NCBI GenBank assembly: GCA_001600635.1
Contig: BCKL01000006.1
Location: forward strand, 248,001 to 312,000
Length of the DNA stretch: 64,000 nucleotides
Origin: Leucosporidium creatinivorum
Taxonomy: Eukaryota; Basidiomycota; Microbotryomycetes; Leucosporidiales; Leucosporidiaceae
Direction of reading: 5' to 3'
Shown piece by piece: positions 23,453 through 35,162 of the stretch. The notes under the pieces were generated by a model, which saw only the letters and a program-made list of their open reading frames with translations, made no database searches and had not been told where the DNA came from. The translations under genes were made by a program, and so were the position numbers. How positions within the stretch are numbered: the first letter of the stretch is position 1; each line of letters begins with the position of its first letter.

Positions 23453-25183
23453 ATGTCCAGCGCCAACTCGAGGCGAAGAGCATACTATGCTCTCGCCGTC
23501 CTGCTCGGCTTCGTCGTGTTGGGAGCTCTCGCCTCAGCTCATCGCCGAATCTTTTCGCTCAGAGCTCAATCGGTCGGTCAATCCTCCGCACAGCTCCAAT
23601 CCCAACCTCCGCCGTCCTTGAGCTACGAGACTGCTCTGCAACGAGCGACTGTCTCCTCTGACTTTTCCTACGCCGCCCTCTGGACACCTCTTGCCCTTTC
23701 TCGGTGCGAGTTCGGCGCACCTCGGCACTTCGCTCCGTGTGTAGCAAAGCGACTGGAAGGTGTCGTCTACGCTGAGGAGCTGCTGTACCCAGACTTTCAG
23801 ATCAGGCATGTCTTCCTTGTCCTCGTACCCAGCCCTTGAAGCTCGCTAACCTCAGGCTCCGGCTTTCGCAGAGAACCACACTTCGCTCGCCCGGAGCATC
23901 GCGAGCGATGGAGAGCGATAGCAACAGGCATCAGAGAGAGAGGTGTACTTCAGGAGTCGGGATGGCTCTCGTACCGCGGTCAGCATGGTCAGAACTTTGT
24001 GAGTAGCCCTCCCCCTCGGCTCGAATTCTCGGCGATAACCCATCTGCCTCCACCACTACAGGTCTTCGCCAACGTGACCTACTCGGGCGGTCCATCCTGG
24101 GACAGTTGGTCTCCCGAGTCATGCATGGCCGACTTGGTATCGACTAGCACGATCCATCTCGTGAAGGAGCCTGAGGAGGGTGCCGAGGTCCTCGACGAGG
24201 TCATCGTCGCCTCCTCGCCCGATAGCTACGCCTTCCAAGTGCGTCTCCACTCCAATCCGAGGCGCCGAAAGCTAACACTGCTGTCCGTCAGCACCACCTC
24301 GACCGCATCACCCACATCGTCACTCAAGGTGCCCATCTTCTCACTTCGGCGCCCTTCGTTCTTACCGGCAGAAGCGGCTCTGGGTTCGTACGGAGCCTTT
24401 GGGCGCGGCTCGGATTCGGCGAGCAGCATATCAGGCACCAAGGTAGCCCTGTCGCCGTTGCCCGACGCCTCATCTTTTCCTGCCGAGCGGTTCTTGTCCA
24501 CCCCTTCCTGTCCCTCGGCGCTCTTGAACGTTTCGGCATCGATCACGGCCTCCCCTCTTCCACTCGCAATAAGGTGGGCGGTATCTACCAGCGCTCTACA
24601 CTATCGCTGACTCGCCTCGACTTATGCAGGTCGTCTACATGTCCCGCTCGAACGGCCGAGCTTCGAACGGCGGTCGGAAGGTCCTCAACGAGGCCGAGCT
24701 GCTTGACGGCATTCGCGCACTGCTGGACGAGCGGAATCTAGGCGAGGAGCTTGTTGTCTTTGACGAGAGCGCCTTCTCCGACCTCGACTCGCTCTTCTCG
24801 TGGTTCGGCGCAAATGTGGCAGCCGTCATTGGTGCGCACGGAGGAGCTATGATGCATCATCGGTGGTGAGTTAGAGTCGCAGGGCTCGAAGATGGTTGTC
24901 ACTGACAGCTGAACCAATCTGTAGGGCCGCCAAAGGGACCTTGGTCCTCGAGTTGATGCCGACCACCTTTACATCCCTCGCCATTTTCGAAGAGGCCAGC
25001 GTCCTGTCGCAGCAGTACGCCGTGATGGTGGTAGAGCCGAGTAAAGAGAAAGGGAAGAATATGGTGATAGCGATAGAGGATGTGAGGAGCTTGCTCAGGG
25101 AGCATTTAGGGAAGGGCGAGACGGCTGAGGATCCGCTGAGAGCTTTCTATCCTTGGAAGGCGAAGGAGCTGTGGCTGAAGTAG
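23453..25183 (+). CDS. GT61-family (DUF563) glycosyltransferase, type II membrane protein
   Basis: Golgi or ER-lumen glycosyltransferase of the family that includes EOGT and plant xylosyl/arabinosyltransferases. A short basic N-terminus (SSANSRRR) is followed by one membrane helix (YYALAVLLGFVVLGALASAH), giving type II topology. The catalytic part ends with the family signature: VVYMSRSNGRASNGGRKVLN, then VIGAHGGAMMHHRWAAKGTL and VLELMP. Five introns, all with the window's usual branch motif, keep frame (for example TTC CAA|CAC CAC). Donor sugar and target cannot be read from sequence. In basidiomycete yeasts such enzymes may act on cell-wall or secreted glycans, which is inference. The next gene converges on it, with 174 bases between stop codons. 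Confidence 0.85.
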
Positions 25184-25357
25184 TTTATAGAGTCTGTACC
25201 GAGTGTTTATGGGACTCCGGAGGCTTTCTGGCTGCTAGGTAGGCCCACGAAGGAAGCCTTACCGTCAGCTCGACGTTCGCAATCGTAACCACTCCCCGAC
25301 TCTCATCTGCGACCGGCTTCGACCCTGTACGAGAAGAGACTCGGTTCCACTCGAAGC

Positions 25358-26752
25358 TCAATCCAACCAAACAGCAGTCGCCGCACCCGCTCCTCCCTCC
25401 AACATCGTCCTTGCAACCTCCTCGACCTTCTCCCCATCCCAACTCAGCACAAAGACATACCCCTCCTCCGAGTCCGTCAACGCGATATACTCCTTCCCCT
25501 TCTCCGCATCCCCCCACTCTCCCACCGGCGCAGGCTCAACAGCATTCGCCCATCCTCCGCTCGTCGGCGTTTCCCAAAGTGCCAGAGGCGTCTCGGAGGC
25601 GACGAGGCCCGAGGGCTCGAGACGGAAGACGGCGACCCAGCCGGGTTGGGAGGCGACGAGACCGCGCGTGGAGGCGAAGAGGTAGGAGGGGCCCGAGGGG
25701 GAGGGGGAGAGGGAGAGTCGGACTTCGTCGGCCCAGAAGAGGGTGGGGGAGAGGTCTGCGGGAGGGGGAGGGGGTCAGCAAAGTGCAGAGGAAGTAGTAG
25801 AGATGTAAGCGCACTGGCGGGAATGATCTTGACGCCCTGCTCCCAGGTCAGGGTCGAGTCGGCGTTGACCTGCGAGAGCGAAAGCGGAGGTCAGCTCGGC
25901 TGTCCAAGCTCGCAACAGCCAAGAGCGGGCGAAGGAAAGCTCACCTCAAAGACATCGACCATGCTAGTGTGCTCCTGCAGCGAGTAGACGTACTTGCCAT
26001 TGGGATGAGGCCAGACGTGACGAGGACCGTCGGTCGGTCGAGGTGCGATGTTCTTGTCGGTGAGGGTGAGGGAGCCGTCTTCTGCTACAGCATAGACGAA
26101 AATGCAGTTGCGCCCGCTGCGGTAAAGGATCGCAAAGGTCAGCTCCAGTCCCGGAACGAAGCGCCAGCGGCATCAACAAGCTCACATGTCTGCGATGTAG
26201 AGCAGCTTCCCATCGGGGCTCAGGTCGGCCGAATGGGCGCCATGCCTCAATCCACCAAAGTCCATCACCCCTCCATTATCCTGCTGCCCCTTCTGGTCCA
26301 CGAAATCCAGCTTCTGCAGCTCCTTGCCCTCCTTGAACCCGCCCGTGGTCGCATCAATCTCGAACACCTCGCCAGTCGGTCCTCCAGCAGAGTAGACGGC
26401 GACGGGCGAGTTGCAGCAGTAGCCGGAACGAGCGGCGGTGGTGACGCTGTTGATGAGCTTGAGCGAGGGGGCGGAGGTGGTGGTGGGGCGTTGGATGGCG
26501 TAGGCGGCGAGACCGGGAGGTTCAGTCCATGCGGTGGCGTAGACGACGGATTTGTCGGCCTAACGGGGAGGTCTTGTCAGCGGGAGCGGCGATGAGGAGA
26601 ACGAGCCGACTCACGTTGAGGGAGAGCCAGCTGTGCGCGCCCGTCGCTTCGCTCTTGGCTACGACATCCAGTGACCGCTTCGACGGGTCAAAGGCGAGCG
26701 TAAACACAGCAGGAGTGTTGAAAGTACCGACGAGGAAGTGATGAGGCGACAT
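25358..26752 (-). CDS. Seven-bladed beta-propeller lactonase (6-phosphogluconolactonase / carboxymuconate cyclase family)
   Basis: Family members either open 6-phosphogluconolactone or cyclise carboxy-cis,cis-muconate in aromatic breakdown. The ATG is at 26752 (MSPHHFLVGTFNTPAVFTLA). Four exons continue through GLRHGAHSADLSPDGKLLYI, ADMGRNCIFVYAV and GPRHVWPHPNGKYVYSLQEH, which are typical blade sequences with the conserved His and Glu residues. It ends EGGAGAATAVWLD. The tandem HGAHSADLSPDG and GRNCIFVY motifs fit the fungal carboxymuconate-cyclase side of the family slightly better than the pentose-phosphate enzyme. No other aromatic-pathway gene lies next to it, so context does not decide. 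Confidence 0.82.
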
Positions 26753-26819
26753 GGTGGAGGAGAAGGAGGGAGACGAGCGCTCGAACGGCACTTATGGACG
26801 GGAAGTGCTTTCCTCGCAT

Positions 26820-28147
26820 TCACTTGGACTTGGACTTGCCCTTGCCGCTCCGAGATGCTGGCTGTAGGCCGAGCTCGCGCTCCTGAGCATCCCACCAGCA
26901 GTCTTCGGCGCTGGCGAGTGGGATCTGGCGAGAATTGCCCTTGGCGAAGGCCGACTGAGTGACCGAGAAGGAGAAGGGGTCCTTTGAGGGGCGAGCAGCG
27001 GCGTTGGTGGTAGGTGGAGGGGTAGAGGATGAAGAGGAGACATCTGAATGCTCGACGACGAGGATGGGCGAGTTGGCGAGGATGTTCTGGTACCGTCGGC
27101 GGAGGAGGCGCGAGGTGATGGTCTTCGGCCGATGCCACTTGGTGTTCTTGGACGAGGGTGAGAGGATCCGACGCTCCTCCTCCGAGATCTCCTGCTTAAC
27201 TTGAGGCGGTACGGAGCCCTTGGCTGCCCGCTCTTCAGGCGATTGAAGGCGACGAGGGAGACGAGGTCTCGCGACCTCGGCGACCTGAGCTTTTGCTTCG
27301 AGCTCCTCGAGTAGGAACCTGGACGGGGCGAAACCGAAGCTCCGCAGTCCAGCTTGCTTGAGCATCTCGAGCTCATCTTCGACGGGCTGCCCATCCTTGC
27401 GCTTGAGCTGAACGGCGATGGGAGCTCGGAGCTTGCCTAGCTGCGAGTTGAAGTAGCGACGCTTGATGGCGTTTATACGCTGAGGGATGAGGGGTCCGAG
27501 TAGGCGAGCTTCTTCTGATGTAGGGTCGGCGCGAGCTGGGAGTGCGGGAGGCTTGAGCAGCTGAGCTCGGGTCGGAGGTCGAGAGTAGTGGGCGAGTGGG
27601 GAGGTAAGGAGGGCGGCTAGGGGAGCAGAGAAGGAGTAGCCGGGGGTTGTACGTCCATTGGGATGGCTCAGCGGCTGCAATGGGCATTGGGTCAGCTCGC
27701 GGAGGCGCCGAAGGGGCTCGAGGGACTCACTCGGAGGAGCTGGTGCTTGGCGGGGCCTCTGCGAGCGTATGCCGTGTCTAGTACTCGGGTGAGAGCATGT
27801 AAATAGCCATCATTGGCTGCTTGGAGTTGACGCAGAAGCTGTAGGGCGTTGTCAAGAGGTCAGCTCGCTTCGCAGACCCGGTCGAGCTGCTCTTGTAGCT
27901 CACCTTGTTGGCCTGGCTGACTCGTTTGAGAGCAGTCTTGCTCGACTCTGGTACAGGATCCTTCCTGAAGTCTGTCTTGATCTTTTGACGGTAGTAAGAG
28001 CTAGCAGCAGTGAAATGTTTGGGAAGCGGGTGAGCGGGAGCTGGACGGAGCGAGAGTAAGAGAGGGAAGAGCTTACGCTGCTTGCGAGTCGTGTAGAGCA
28101 TTCGATTCCTGCAGTAAAGCGCGATATAAGCGTGTGCCGAGCAGCAT
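26820..28147 (-). CDS. LYR-motif (Complex1_LYR-like) protein with long C-terminal extension
   Basis: LYR proteins are mostly mitochondrial and bind the acyl carrier protein while helping to build Fe-S or respiratory complexes. The ATG at 28147 opens MLLGTRLYRALLQESNALHD, which contains the L-Y-R tripeptide. Splicing from the 71-nt first exon gives AASYYRQKIKTDFRKDPVPE, then LLRQLQAANDGYLHALTRVL, a good three-helix LYR domain. After residue about 90 the protein continues for more than 280 residues with no domain I recognise. That tail includes PQRINAIKRRYFNSQLGKLR and a basic, disordered end (SRSGKGKSKSK). Classic LYR proteins such as Isd11 are far shorter. Other starts further downstream give frames that do not join the later exons. 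Confidence 0.75.
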
Positions 28148-28315
28148 TCAATCGTCGTGGGCAGAGCTAAGCCCTAAACGCGTCAATCGCCTAGCTCGCC
28201 TGTCTCCCTCCTCCTCGTCGCTGCTCGTTTCTCGAATCGACCGAAGGGTCTACAAAGCCAGCTGTACGGGACTCGAAGCCTAGGTCGACAGGCTATCGTG
28301 GTACAGGACAGAGGC
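28148..28315. promoter_or_regulatory. Shared divergent promoter, LYR gene and BST1
   Basis: Only 168 bases separate the two start codons. An ACGCGT box lies at 28178-28183. No TATA-like element is obvious. Confidence 0.55.
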
Positions 28316-31300
28316 ATGGCACCCCTCGTCCCTTCCCCTTCCCCATCACCTCCCTCGACCGCTCCTCTGCACCGCCGCGCCGCCTTCCCTCGTCTCCCAA
28401 CTTCGGTCACTTTGCTGGCTGTATCGTCGCTTTTATCCCTAGTAGCCGTCTACTTTTCCTACAACTCGATCCAACCCGTTTACCCACCAGGATCACTCGC
28501 CCCAGATGCTCGCGGAGGAGGCGCAGGCTCGTGCCGCATGAGCTTCATGTCGCCATCCTACCTTCACCTCAAGGGCTTCGGAAGAGAGTACACCAGACTC
28601 GGCGCTGGTCCGTGGGGGCTGTACCTCTATCGCGAGGTCGGCTGGGACGACGATCCATTCGACGGAGCACAGCAAGCTCAGCCAGCCTCTGGAGCAGCCG
28701 ACGATGCTGCCCACCTCAAGCTCACCGGCACCCCCGTCGTCTTCGTCCCCGGGAACGCCGGCAGCTTCCGTCAGGTCAGGAGTTTGGCCAGCGCCGCCAG
28801 TCGAGCTTGGTTCGAGGTGCCAGGAGTACGGCGCAAGGGCGTCGGGACGCGTGAGGGAGGGCGATCGCTCGACTTCTTCACCCTCGACTACAACGACGAC
28901 TTTAGCGCCTTCCATGGGCAGACGCTCCTCGACCAGTCCGAGTACCTCGCCGACTCGATCCGCTACATCCTCAGCCTCTACCACCAAAAGGAAGAGCTCG
29001 GCCGACCAGATCCCACCTCGGTCATCGTTGTCGCTCACTCCATGGGCGGGGTCGTTGCTCGTGCAGCTCTTCTGCATCCCAACTACCAATCCTTCAGCAT
29101 CTCCACCCTCATCACCATCGCCACCCCTCACATCGTCCCTCCCGTAACCGTCGACCGAGGAGTCGACGCCGTCTACGATTCCATCAACTCCTTCTGGCGG
29201 GACGCCTACTCGCTCTCACCCTCGCCATCCTCCTACGCATCCCCTTCCTCCGCCCTCCGAGTCTCTCGCGCCCGCGCCGAGCTGGCCGAACTCGTTCTCA
29301 TCAGTATCTCGGGCGGAGTCTCGGACGTGACCATCGCCTCCGAGTCGGCCTCCCTCGCCTCCATCCTCCCTCTGAACGACTCGCACGGGTTCACCGTCTT
29401 CACCACCGCCATTCCCGGCGTGCAGACGCCCATCGACCACCTCGCCATCCTCTGGTGCCAGCAGCTCATGAGCGTCGTAGCTCAGAGCTTGCTCTCCATC
29501 GTCGATGTGCGCAACTCGCAAGGCGTTATCCCTCGCCTCGAGCGTATATCTACGCTCGGAGAACGATTGCTCGGCGCGCTGGAGAGTCGGCCGAGGAAAG
29601 TCGAGGGCAGGAAGGTCGAGCTGGAGACGCTGGAGCGGGGAGAATCGAGTCGACGCTTGGACGTGGGAGAGCGCCTCGTAGTGCGCGAGGCAGGACGACA
29701 AGAGCGGACGACCTACCTCCTCCCCATCCCCCGAACCTTGACTTACGGCTCAGCCGCTCGAGTCTTCTCCCTCCTCACCTCCTCAACCATCGGCCGAGCA
29801 AAGGAGAGTATCGTTGAAGTCTACGCCTGCGGCTTCTCCCCCTCGTCCACCGACATTACCTCTGCCTGCACCTCGCTCTTCCCCTCGCATGTCACGCCCC
29901 TCCCGCTCTCGCCTCACGCTCCCGTTTCGCCAATCCTTCCCGCTCCCGTTGAGGATGGCACGATGGTATTCCTTAGCGTTGATGTCGCGCAGTTGGAGGG
30001 GATGGATGCGATTGCCGTCGTGGTCAAGCCTGGAGGTGGGAGCAATTGGGTCTTAGCCGAGTTTGGAGACAAGGAGAAGAGAGTCCAAGTGGTGGAGAAG
30101 TCGACGCTGCGTGAGTTCAAGCCCCCAGCTCCGCCCATTGGCGCTTGAAGCTAACTCTCACCTCACTGCAGAACTCATGCTCGGCGGCTTCAAGCTCGAA
30201 GCGTTCCCTTCGACGCCGAGCCTCGTCTCAGAGGTCTGGATCCCTGCTCTCGACACTTCACTTCTAACCTTCAAGCTCAATGTTTTCCGAAGCGAGTGTC
30301 AAGGTAAGCTCGCTTGATTTCCTCCCTCATGTCGAGCACCTCGCTCACTACTCTTCGCTCGCAGACGCACCGGACGGGGCCCTTTTCGCGCCACTCGTTC
30401 GCCAGTACTCGCCGCTCCTCCACGAGTCCAAGTACTATCCCAACGTGCGCCAAGCATCGCTCTACACCCACTCGTCAGGTCCCTACCTCCCCTCGCCGGC
30501 TTCGCCATTCGCCTCCTCGGGCTCGCGCCTCCAGTTCTTCCTCGACCCGACCTGCTCGAGGGATGGGACTGGGGCACCGGCGGATTTGGCAGTGGAGATC
30601 AAGGTAGACTTGTGGGCGACGCTTGGAGGATTGGTCATGAGGTACAGGATGGCCGCCGTGTCGTTCCCCTTCGCTATCGTCATGCTCGTCCTCGCAAGGC
30701 AGCTCAAGGAGTACAACGCTGGAGGTGAGTCACCGCGCTGTACCTCTCCGAGCGATCCTCGCTGACCTTCGCTTCTACATTAGCCGCTTTCATGCCATTC
30801 GGCACCGCCCTCTCCCTCTTCAGCCGTCAAACCCTCCTTCCTCTCCTCGGCCTCCTCACCCTCCTCTCCATCATCCAATCCATTCTCCTCGGCACCCACC
30901 TCTCGTCCACCTCCGCCGCCCTCTCCTCAGCCACGCAGCACGACCTCCCCGGCGGCGCCCACACCGCGCTTCCGCCGAGTTGGATCGCCGACATGCTCCT
31001 CGGCAATCAGAGCTCCTTCTTTGCGGGCACGGCGGCGTTCGTGCTGTTCACGATGGTCGCTGCTGTGGTGGTCGAGTACCTGGTGCTGCAGGCGCTGGTC
31101 GGAGGAATGGCGGGAGGTGTGAGATGGGCGCATACGAAGGGACCGCTGTGGATCAAGTCAGCGATGCCGTGAGTAACCTTTCCTCCGTTTAATCGAGCTC
31201 GGGAGCTTGTACTGTAAGGCTGCGTGCTGACCCCGTCCCCTCAACAGACTCACCGAGCCGCGTGAGACTCTCCCGACTCAGCGAGTCGTAACGATGGGCG

Positions 31301-32051
31301 CCCTCCTTCTCCTCGTCCTCTTCTTCGCCCCCTTCCAGTTCGCCTTCCTCGTCATCTTCCTCGTCCACTTCTTCTCCACCGTCCGCGCCCTCCTCCTCGC
31401 CCAGGACATCTCCTCGCCGACCACCCCGGCTTCGACGAAACGTCTCTGGGATCGCTACCACTATTCGTTCGCGATTCTGCTGGCGATGATGGGCCTTCTA
31501 CCGATCAATGCTTTGATCCTGGTGGTGTGGGTGCGGAATCTGGCGGTCGGCTGGTTGGCGCCCTTCTCAACCGACCACAACGTCCTCAACGTCGTCGGCT
31601 TCCTGCTCAATGTCGAGGCGCTGCACTCGGGCAAGATGCTGCATCGGACGCCAGGAAGGTGAGATGAATATGAGTCACCTCGCTGTACCCTCGCAGACTG
31701 CTGACCCTCTTCTCCCCCTTCCCCTCGGCGTTGCTTCCTCCCACCAGCATTCCCTCGACCGTCTCTCTCCTCCTCCCCTCGCTGGCGGCCGCCTTCTCCC
31801 TCCTCTACGGCATCCGCTACGCGCACCACATCTACCCCCTCGCCAACGCCTTCTTCCTCTGGCTCGCCGCCAACAACTCGCAAGCCCTCGTCGGCGCCGT
31901 GCACGAAGCCGTCATCGGCAAGCGGAGGAGCAGTTTGGTGCCCGCTCAGCGGGACGTACCCGGTTTGACGATGGGTGTGGGAGGAGCAAGGGGAGGGAAG
32001 GGTGCAGGAATATCGTCGCCGGGCAGCGCGACGAAACGGACAGTGCTTTGA
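28316..32051 (+). CDS. BST1: GPI inositol-deacylase (PGAP1/Bst1)
   Basis: ER membrane lipase that removes the acyl chain from GPI inositol so that GPI proteins can leave the ER. About 1,120 residues in six exons. One N-terminal helix (TLLAVSSLLSLVAVYFSY) precedes the lumenal hydrolase domain. There, PVVFVPGNAGSFRQVRS and the nucleophile elbow VVAHSMGGVVARAAL (G/A-x-S-x-G) are the family hallmarks; ATPHIVPPVTVDRGVDAVYD follows. The C-terminal third has several membrane helices, among them GALLLLVLFFAPFQFAFLVI. Introns near 30110, 30303, 30723, 31169 and 31661 all carry the CTGAC-type branch motif. Start at 28316 is the first ATG after a short leader. Identity is secure. Confidence 0.93.
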
Positions 32052-32391
32052 ATCTCGCCTTACTTAGGGACACTTGATTAGATGGGCTTATTGGGACTAA
32101 AGACTTGCTAAGCAAGGTAATGCAGATGTTGTAATCTCGGAGTGTCGGGCGCCGAGGTGGGCAAAAGGTCGCCGACGTCGAGCCAAGCCGAGCAAGATCC
32201 TTCCGCTCTTTCTCTTCCATCTCACTCGCTTCGGCTCAGCTCGGCAGACTGCAGAGTGAGTCGATTGAACCACACCTCACATCTGAGTGCTCCATTGACG
32301 TCTAATCGCTCTGCTCAACAGTAGCCGACCTCCCCGACCCCGCACTCTCCACAAGCTCTCCGCACCTCTACACCACACTCGACACCTCGAC
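32052..32391. other. Intergenic region between BST1 and the thiolase
   Basis: About 340 bases. A candidate leader intron runs from a donor 'gtgagt' at 32258 to a 'caacag' acceptor at 32322. No gene otherwise. Confidence 0.4.
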
Positions 32392-34442
32392 ATGGCTCCT
32401 CGCAAGGTCTTCATCGCTGGAGTTGGCTGTACTGCCTTCGAGAAGCCTCGTAACCGCCGCGACTACCCCGAGATTGCGGTTGAAGCGGCGACGAAAGCAC
32501 TCCTCGACGCTGGCATCACCTACGACGAGGTGGAGCAGGCCTACGCTGGATACGTCTATGGGGTGAGTCCTCTTGCTGCTCTTCTGAACCTTTCCAGAAG
32601 CAAAGCTAATGTCTCGCTCGCAGGACTCGACTTGCGGACAGCGCGCTCTCTACGCTCTTGGAATGACCAGCATCCCCATCATCAACGTTCGTACAGCTCT
32701 CTTATCTCTTCTACTGTACTCCGCGCTCACTCCCGTCTGCTGCAGGTCAATAACAACTGCTCGACGGGATCCTCGGCGCTCTTCTTGGCCAAGCAGATGG
32801 TTGAGGCTGGTGTAGTCGAGTGTGCGATGGCTCTGGGGTTCGAGAAGGTAAGCATACTGTTCTTTCTCTCCCTCGGCTTTCATCCGAAGGTGTAGCGCCG
32901 CCTCCGAAGCCGCCTTCGCTCCTCCTTCCGCGATGCTGACCCCCTCCCGTGCCATCCTCCCTTCGCCTCTCCCGCCACAGATGGCCGCTGGATCGCTCGG
33001 AACTACTTTTACCGACCGTGCACCCCCTCTCGACAAGACGATGATGATGACTGCCGAGCTCGGCGGCTTCGGGGATGGTCCTTTCGGTACATTCTTGAAG
33101 TATTTCGTCTTCCGAGGCTTGCGCTGACGCTTTCCATGTATCATAGCTGCCCAGATCTTCGGTAACGGTGCGGAGGAGTACTGCCAGAGGTATGGATCGA
33201 CTTGGGAGGACGTCTCGGCGATTGGTAGGCTAAGGCAGCTCAGCCCATCTTCGAAGCGCTGCTGACCTTCTCTACTGATCTACAGCCGCCAAGAACCACC
33301 AGCACAGCGTCAACAATCCCTACTCCCAGTTCCGCAACGCCATGACCACCGAGCAGGTCATGAACGACAAGAAGGTCTCGGGAAAGGTGAGTCCGGATCG
33401 TCTCGCTTCCGGCGAGCTTCTACGTCGGCACTTTGAGCCCGGCTGACTGGTTTACACTCTATCAGATGACTCGTGGATGCTGCTGCCCAACCTCCGACGG
33501 TGCAGGTGAGCCTCTCACGCCTTACGCGAGTGAAACGCCAGGAGCCCCTCACTAGTTACCCTCGCTTCTCCACCTACAGCTTGCGCTATCATCGCCTCGG
33601 AGGACTTTATCAAGAAGCACAATTTGCAGAATCAGGCCATCGAGATTGTCGCGCAAGCCATGACGACCGACTCGGCGCGCCTGTTCAACGACAAGAGTGC
33701 CATCGAGCTCACCGGCGCCGACATGACTCGCAAGGCCGCTCAGCAGGCTTACAAGCAAGCGGGTATCTCGCCCTCGCAGCTCTCGGTGATCGAGCTCCAC
33801 GACTGCTGTTCGTCTTGCCTCTTCGCCGAGCATCGCTCTGGCCTTCGCTGACCTCCTACGTCAACTGCAACAGTCGCCGCCAACGAGCTGCTCGTCTACG
33901 ATGCCCTTGGACTCACCGAGCCCGGCAAGGCTCACTCCCTCGTCCGCTCCAAGGACAACACCTTCGGCGGCCGCTACGTGATCAACCCGAGCGGAGGTCT
34001 CGAGTCGAAAGGCCACCCTCTCGGAGCCACCGGCCTCGGCATGGCGTTCTACCTCGTCAACCAGCTTCGTGGCTGGGCTGGCGCGATGCAGATGGAGGAC
34101 GCTGCGCCTGGGTTTAAAGAGAAGCAGGGCAAGGAAGCTTACGCTCTGGCGCACAACCTCGGCCTCGGCGGTAGCTGTGTTGTTACCATCCTCAAGAGAC
34201 CTAGCTTCTTCAAGCCCGGAGGCAAAGATGGAAGGGACAGGCTCGGCTACAATCATGGCGTGAGTCACTTCTCGCCCACGGCGCTTCTCGGCGCTCGCTT
34301 TGGCGCGCGTGTAGGCTTTGGATCTTTGCTGATCTCTCTCCTTCGACTTCTACAGTGCGAGTGCCGCGAGATCACGCAAGCCGATGTCGACAAGGTCAAG
34401 TCGGTCAAGTCGTATGCTCCCTACGCCGAGGTCTCGTTCTAG
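32392..34442 (+). CDS. SCP-X-type 3-ketoacyl-CoA thiolase (sterol-carrier thiolase without SCP2 domain)
   Basis: Thiolase-fold enzyme related to the N-terminal half of sterol carrier protein X, which cleaves branched 3-ketoacyl-CoA in peroxisomes. About ten exons give roughly 460 residues. The catalytic cysteine is in NNNCSTGSSALFLAKQM; the other active-site blocks are IELHDCFAANELLVYDALGL and NPSGGLESKGHPLGATGLG (His). A final CxC-type Cys region is replaced by LGLGGSCVVTILKRP. The C-terminus ends YAPYAEVSF, which is not a PTS1, and no PTS2 is seen near the N-terminus (APRKVFIAGVGCTAFEKP). The SCP2 lipid-binding domain is absent, so this is a stand-alone thiolase. Location in the cell is therefore uncertain. 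Confidence 0.9.
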
Positions 34443-35162
34443 TTCGTAGCCGAGCCGCCGAACGGCGCCGTCCGATGTGCCGGTTCCGGGTGCTATATGC
34501 TCTTCCTCCCCTCAGTCTTAGTTCACACATCACAAGTAGTCTTGTACATAGCAATATGATCCTCAGTATCTGGAAGTCGAACCGTAAGACTGGGTTCGGC
34601 GGGGCAAGGCTTTCACGAGAGCTCGGCCGAGATGGCTGTACCCTCGTCTTAGCTCGACAGCGGGTCTTGCGAAGTTGACTTGTGCATCTGTATGAACAAA
34701 AGCTGCTCACTCTGACCTTTTGAGTCGCAAGGATGTACAGCGGTGCAAAAAGCTTGCCTGCCTCTCGTTCGACCGAGGCTGGCGCGGCGCGGCTAACAGC
34801 CAGATCGACTATCTTCGACGGCGAGCAGTTGTAGGAGAGCAAGCTGAGAGCAGCAGCGAGTACATCTGGCTCTGTCCAAGAGACTCGCTGAGAGACAAAA
34901 GTTATGGGGTACAGAGCTAATCGTGCAGCGCGAGACGAGGCCCCAGCTAGTGTTCCTTCGCGAAGGGCAAGGGAGTCAAGGTCGTTCAATCGCTCTTCCA
35001 CTCTCGCCACATCTCTCGCTCTTCATCTCAACACTAGAAGCACTTTTTACACCAACGCTCGTTCCCACCCGCGCCCCAGCCTATCCTACTACTCTCCTAC
35101 ATCAACTCACCCCGGCCGAGACGAGCTCGCTTAAGCAGCGAACGAAGCACGCGGTTCCGACA
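34443..35162. other. Intergenic region upstream of the disordered protein gene
   Basis: About 720 bases between a stop and the next chosen ATG. The frame of the downstream gene is open back to about 34923 but has no ATG before 35163, so this part is probably 5' leader. No RNA gene recognised. Confidence 0.4.

Noticed and set aside
27900-28101. Start of the LYR gene at the ATG near 28101 (MLYTTRKQR)
   Set aside because: That frame does not join the next exon in phase. The ATG at 28147 does, and it restores the LYR motif.
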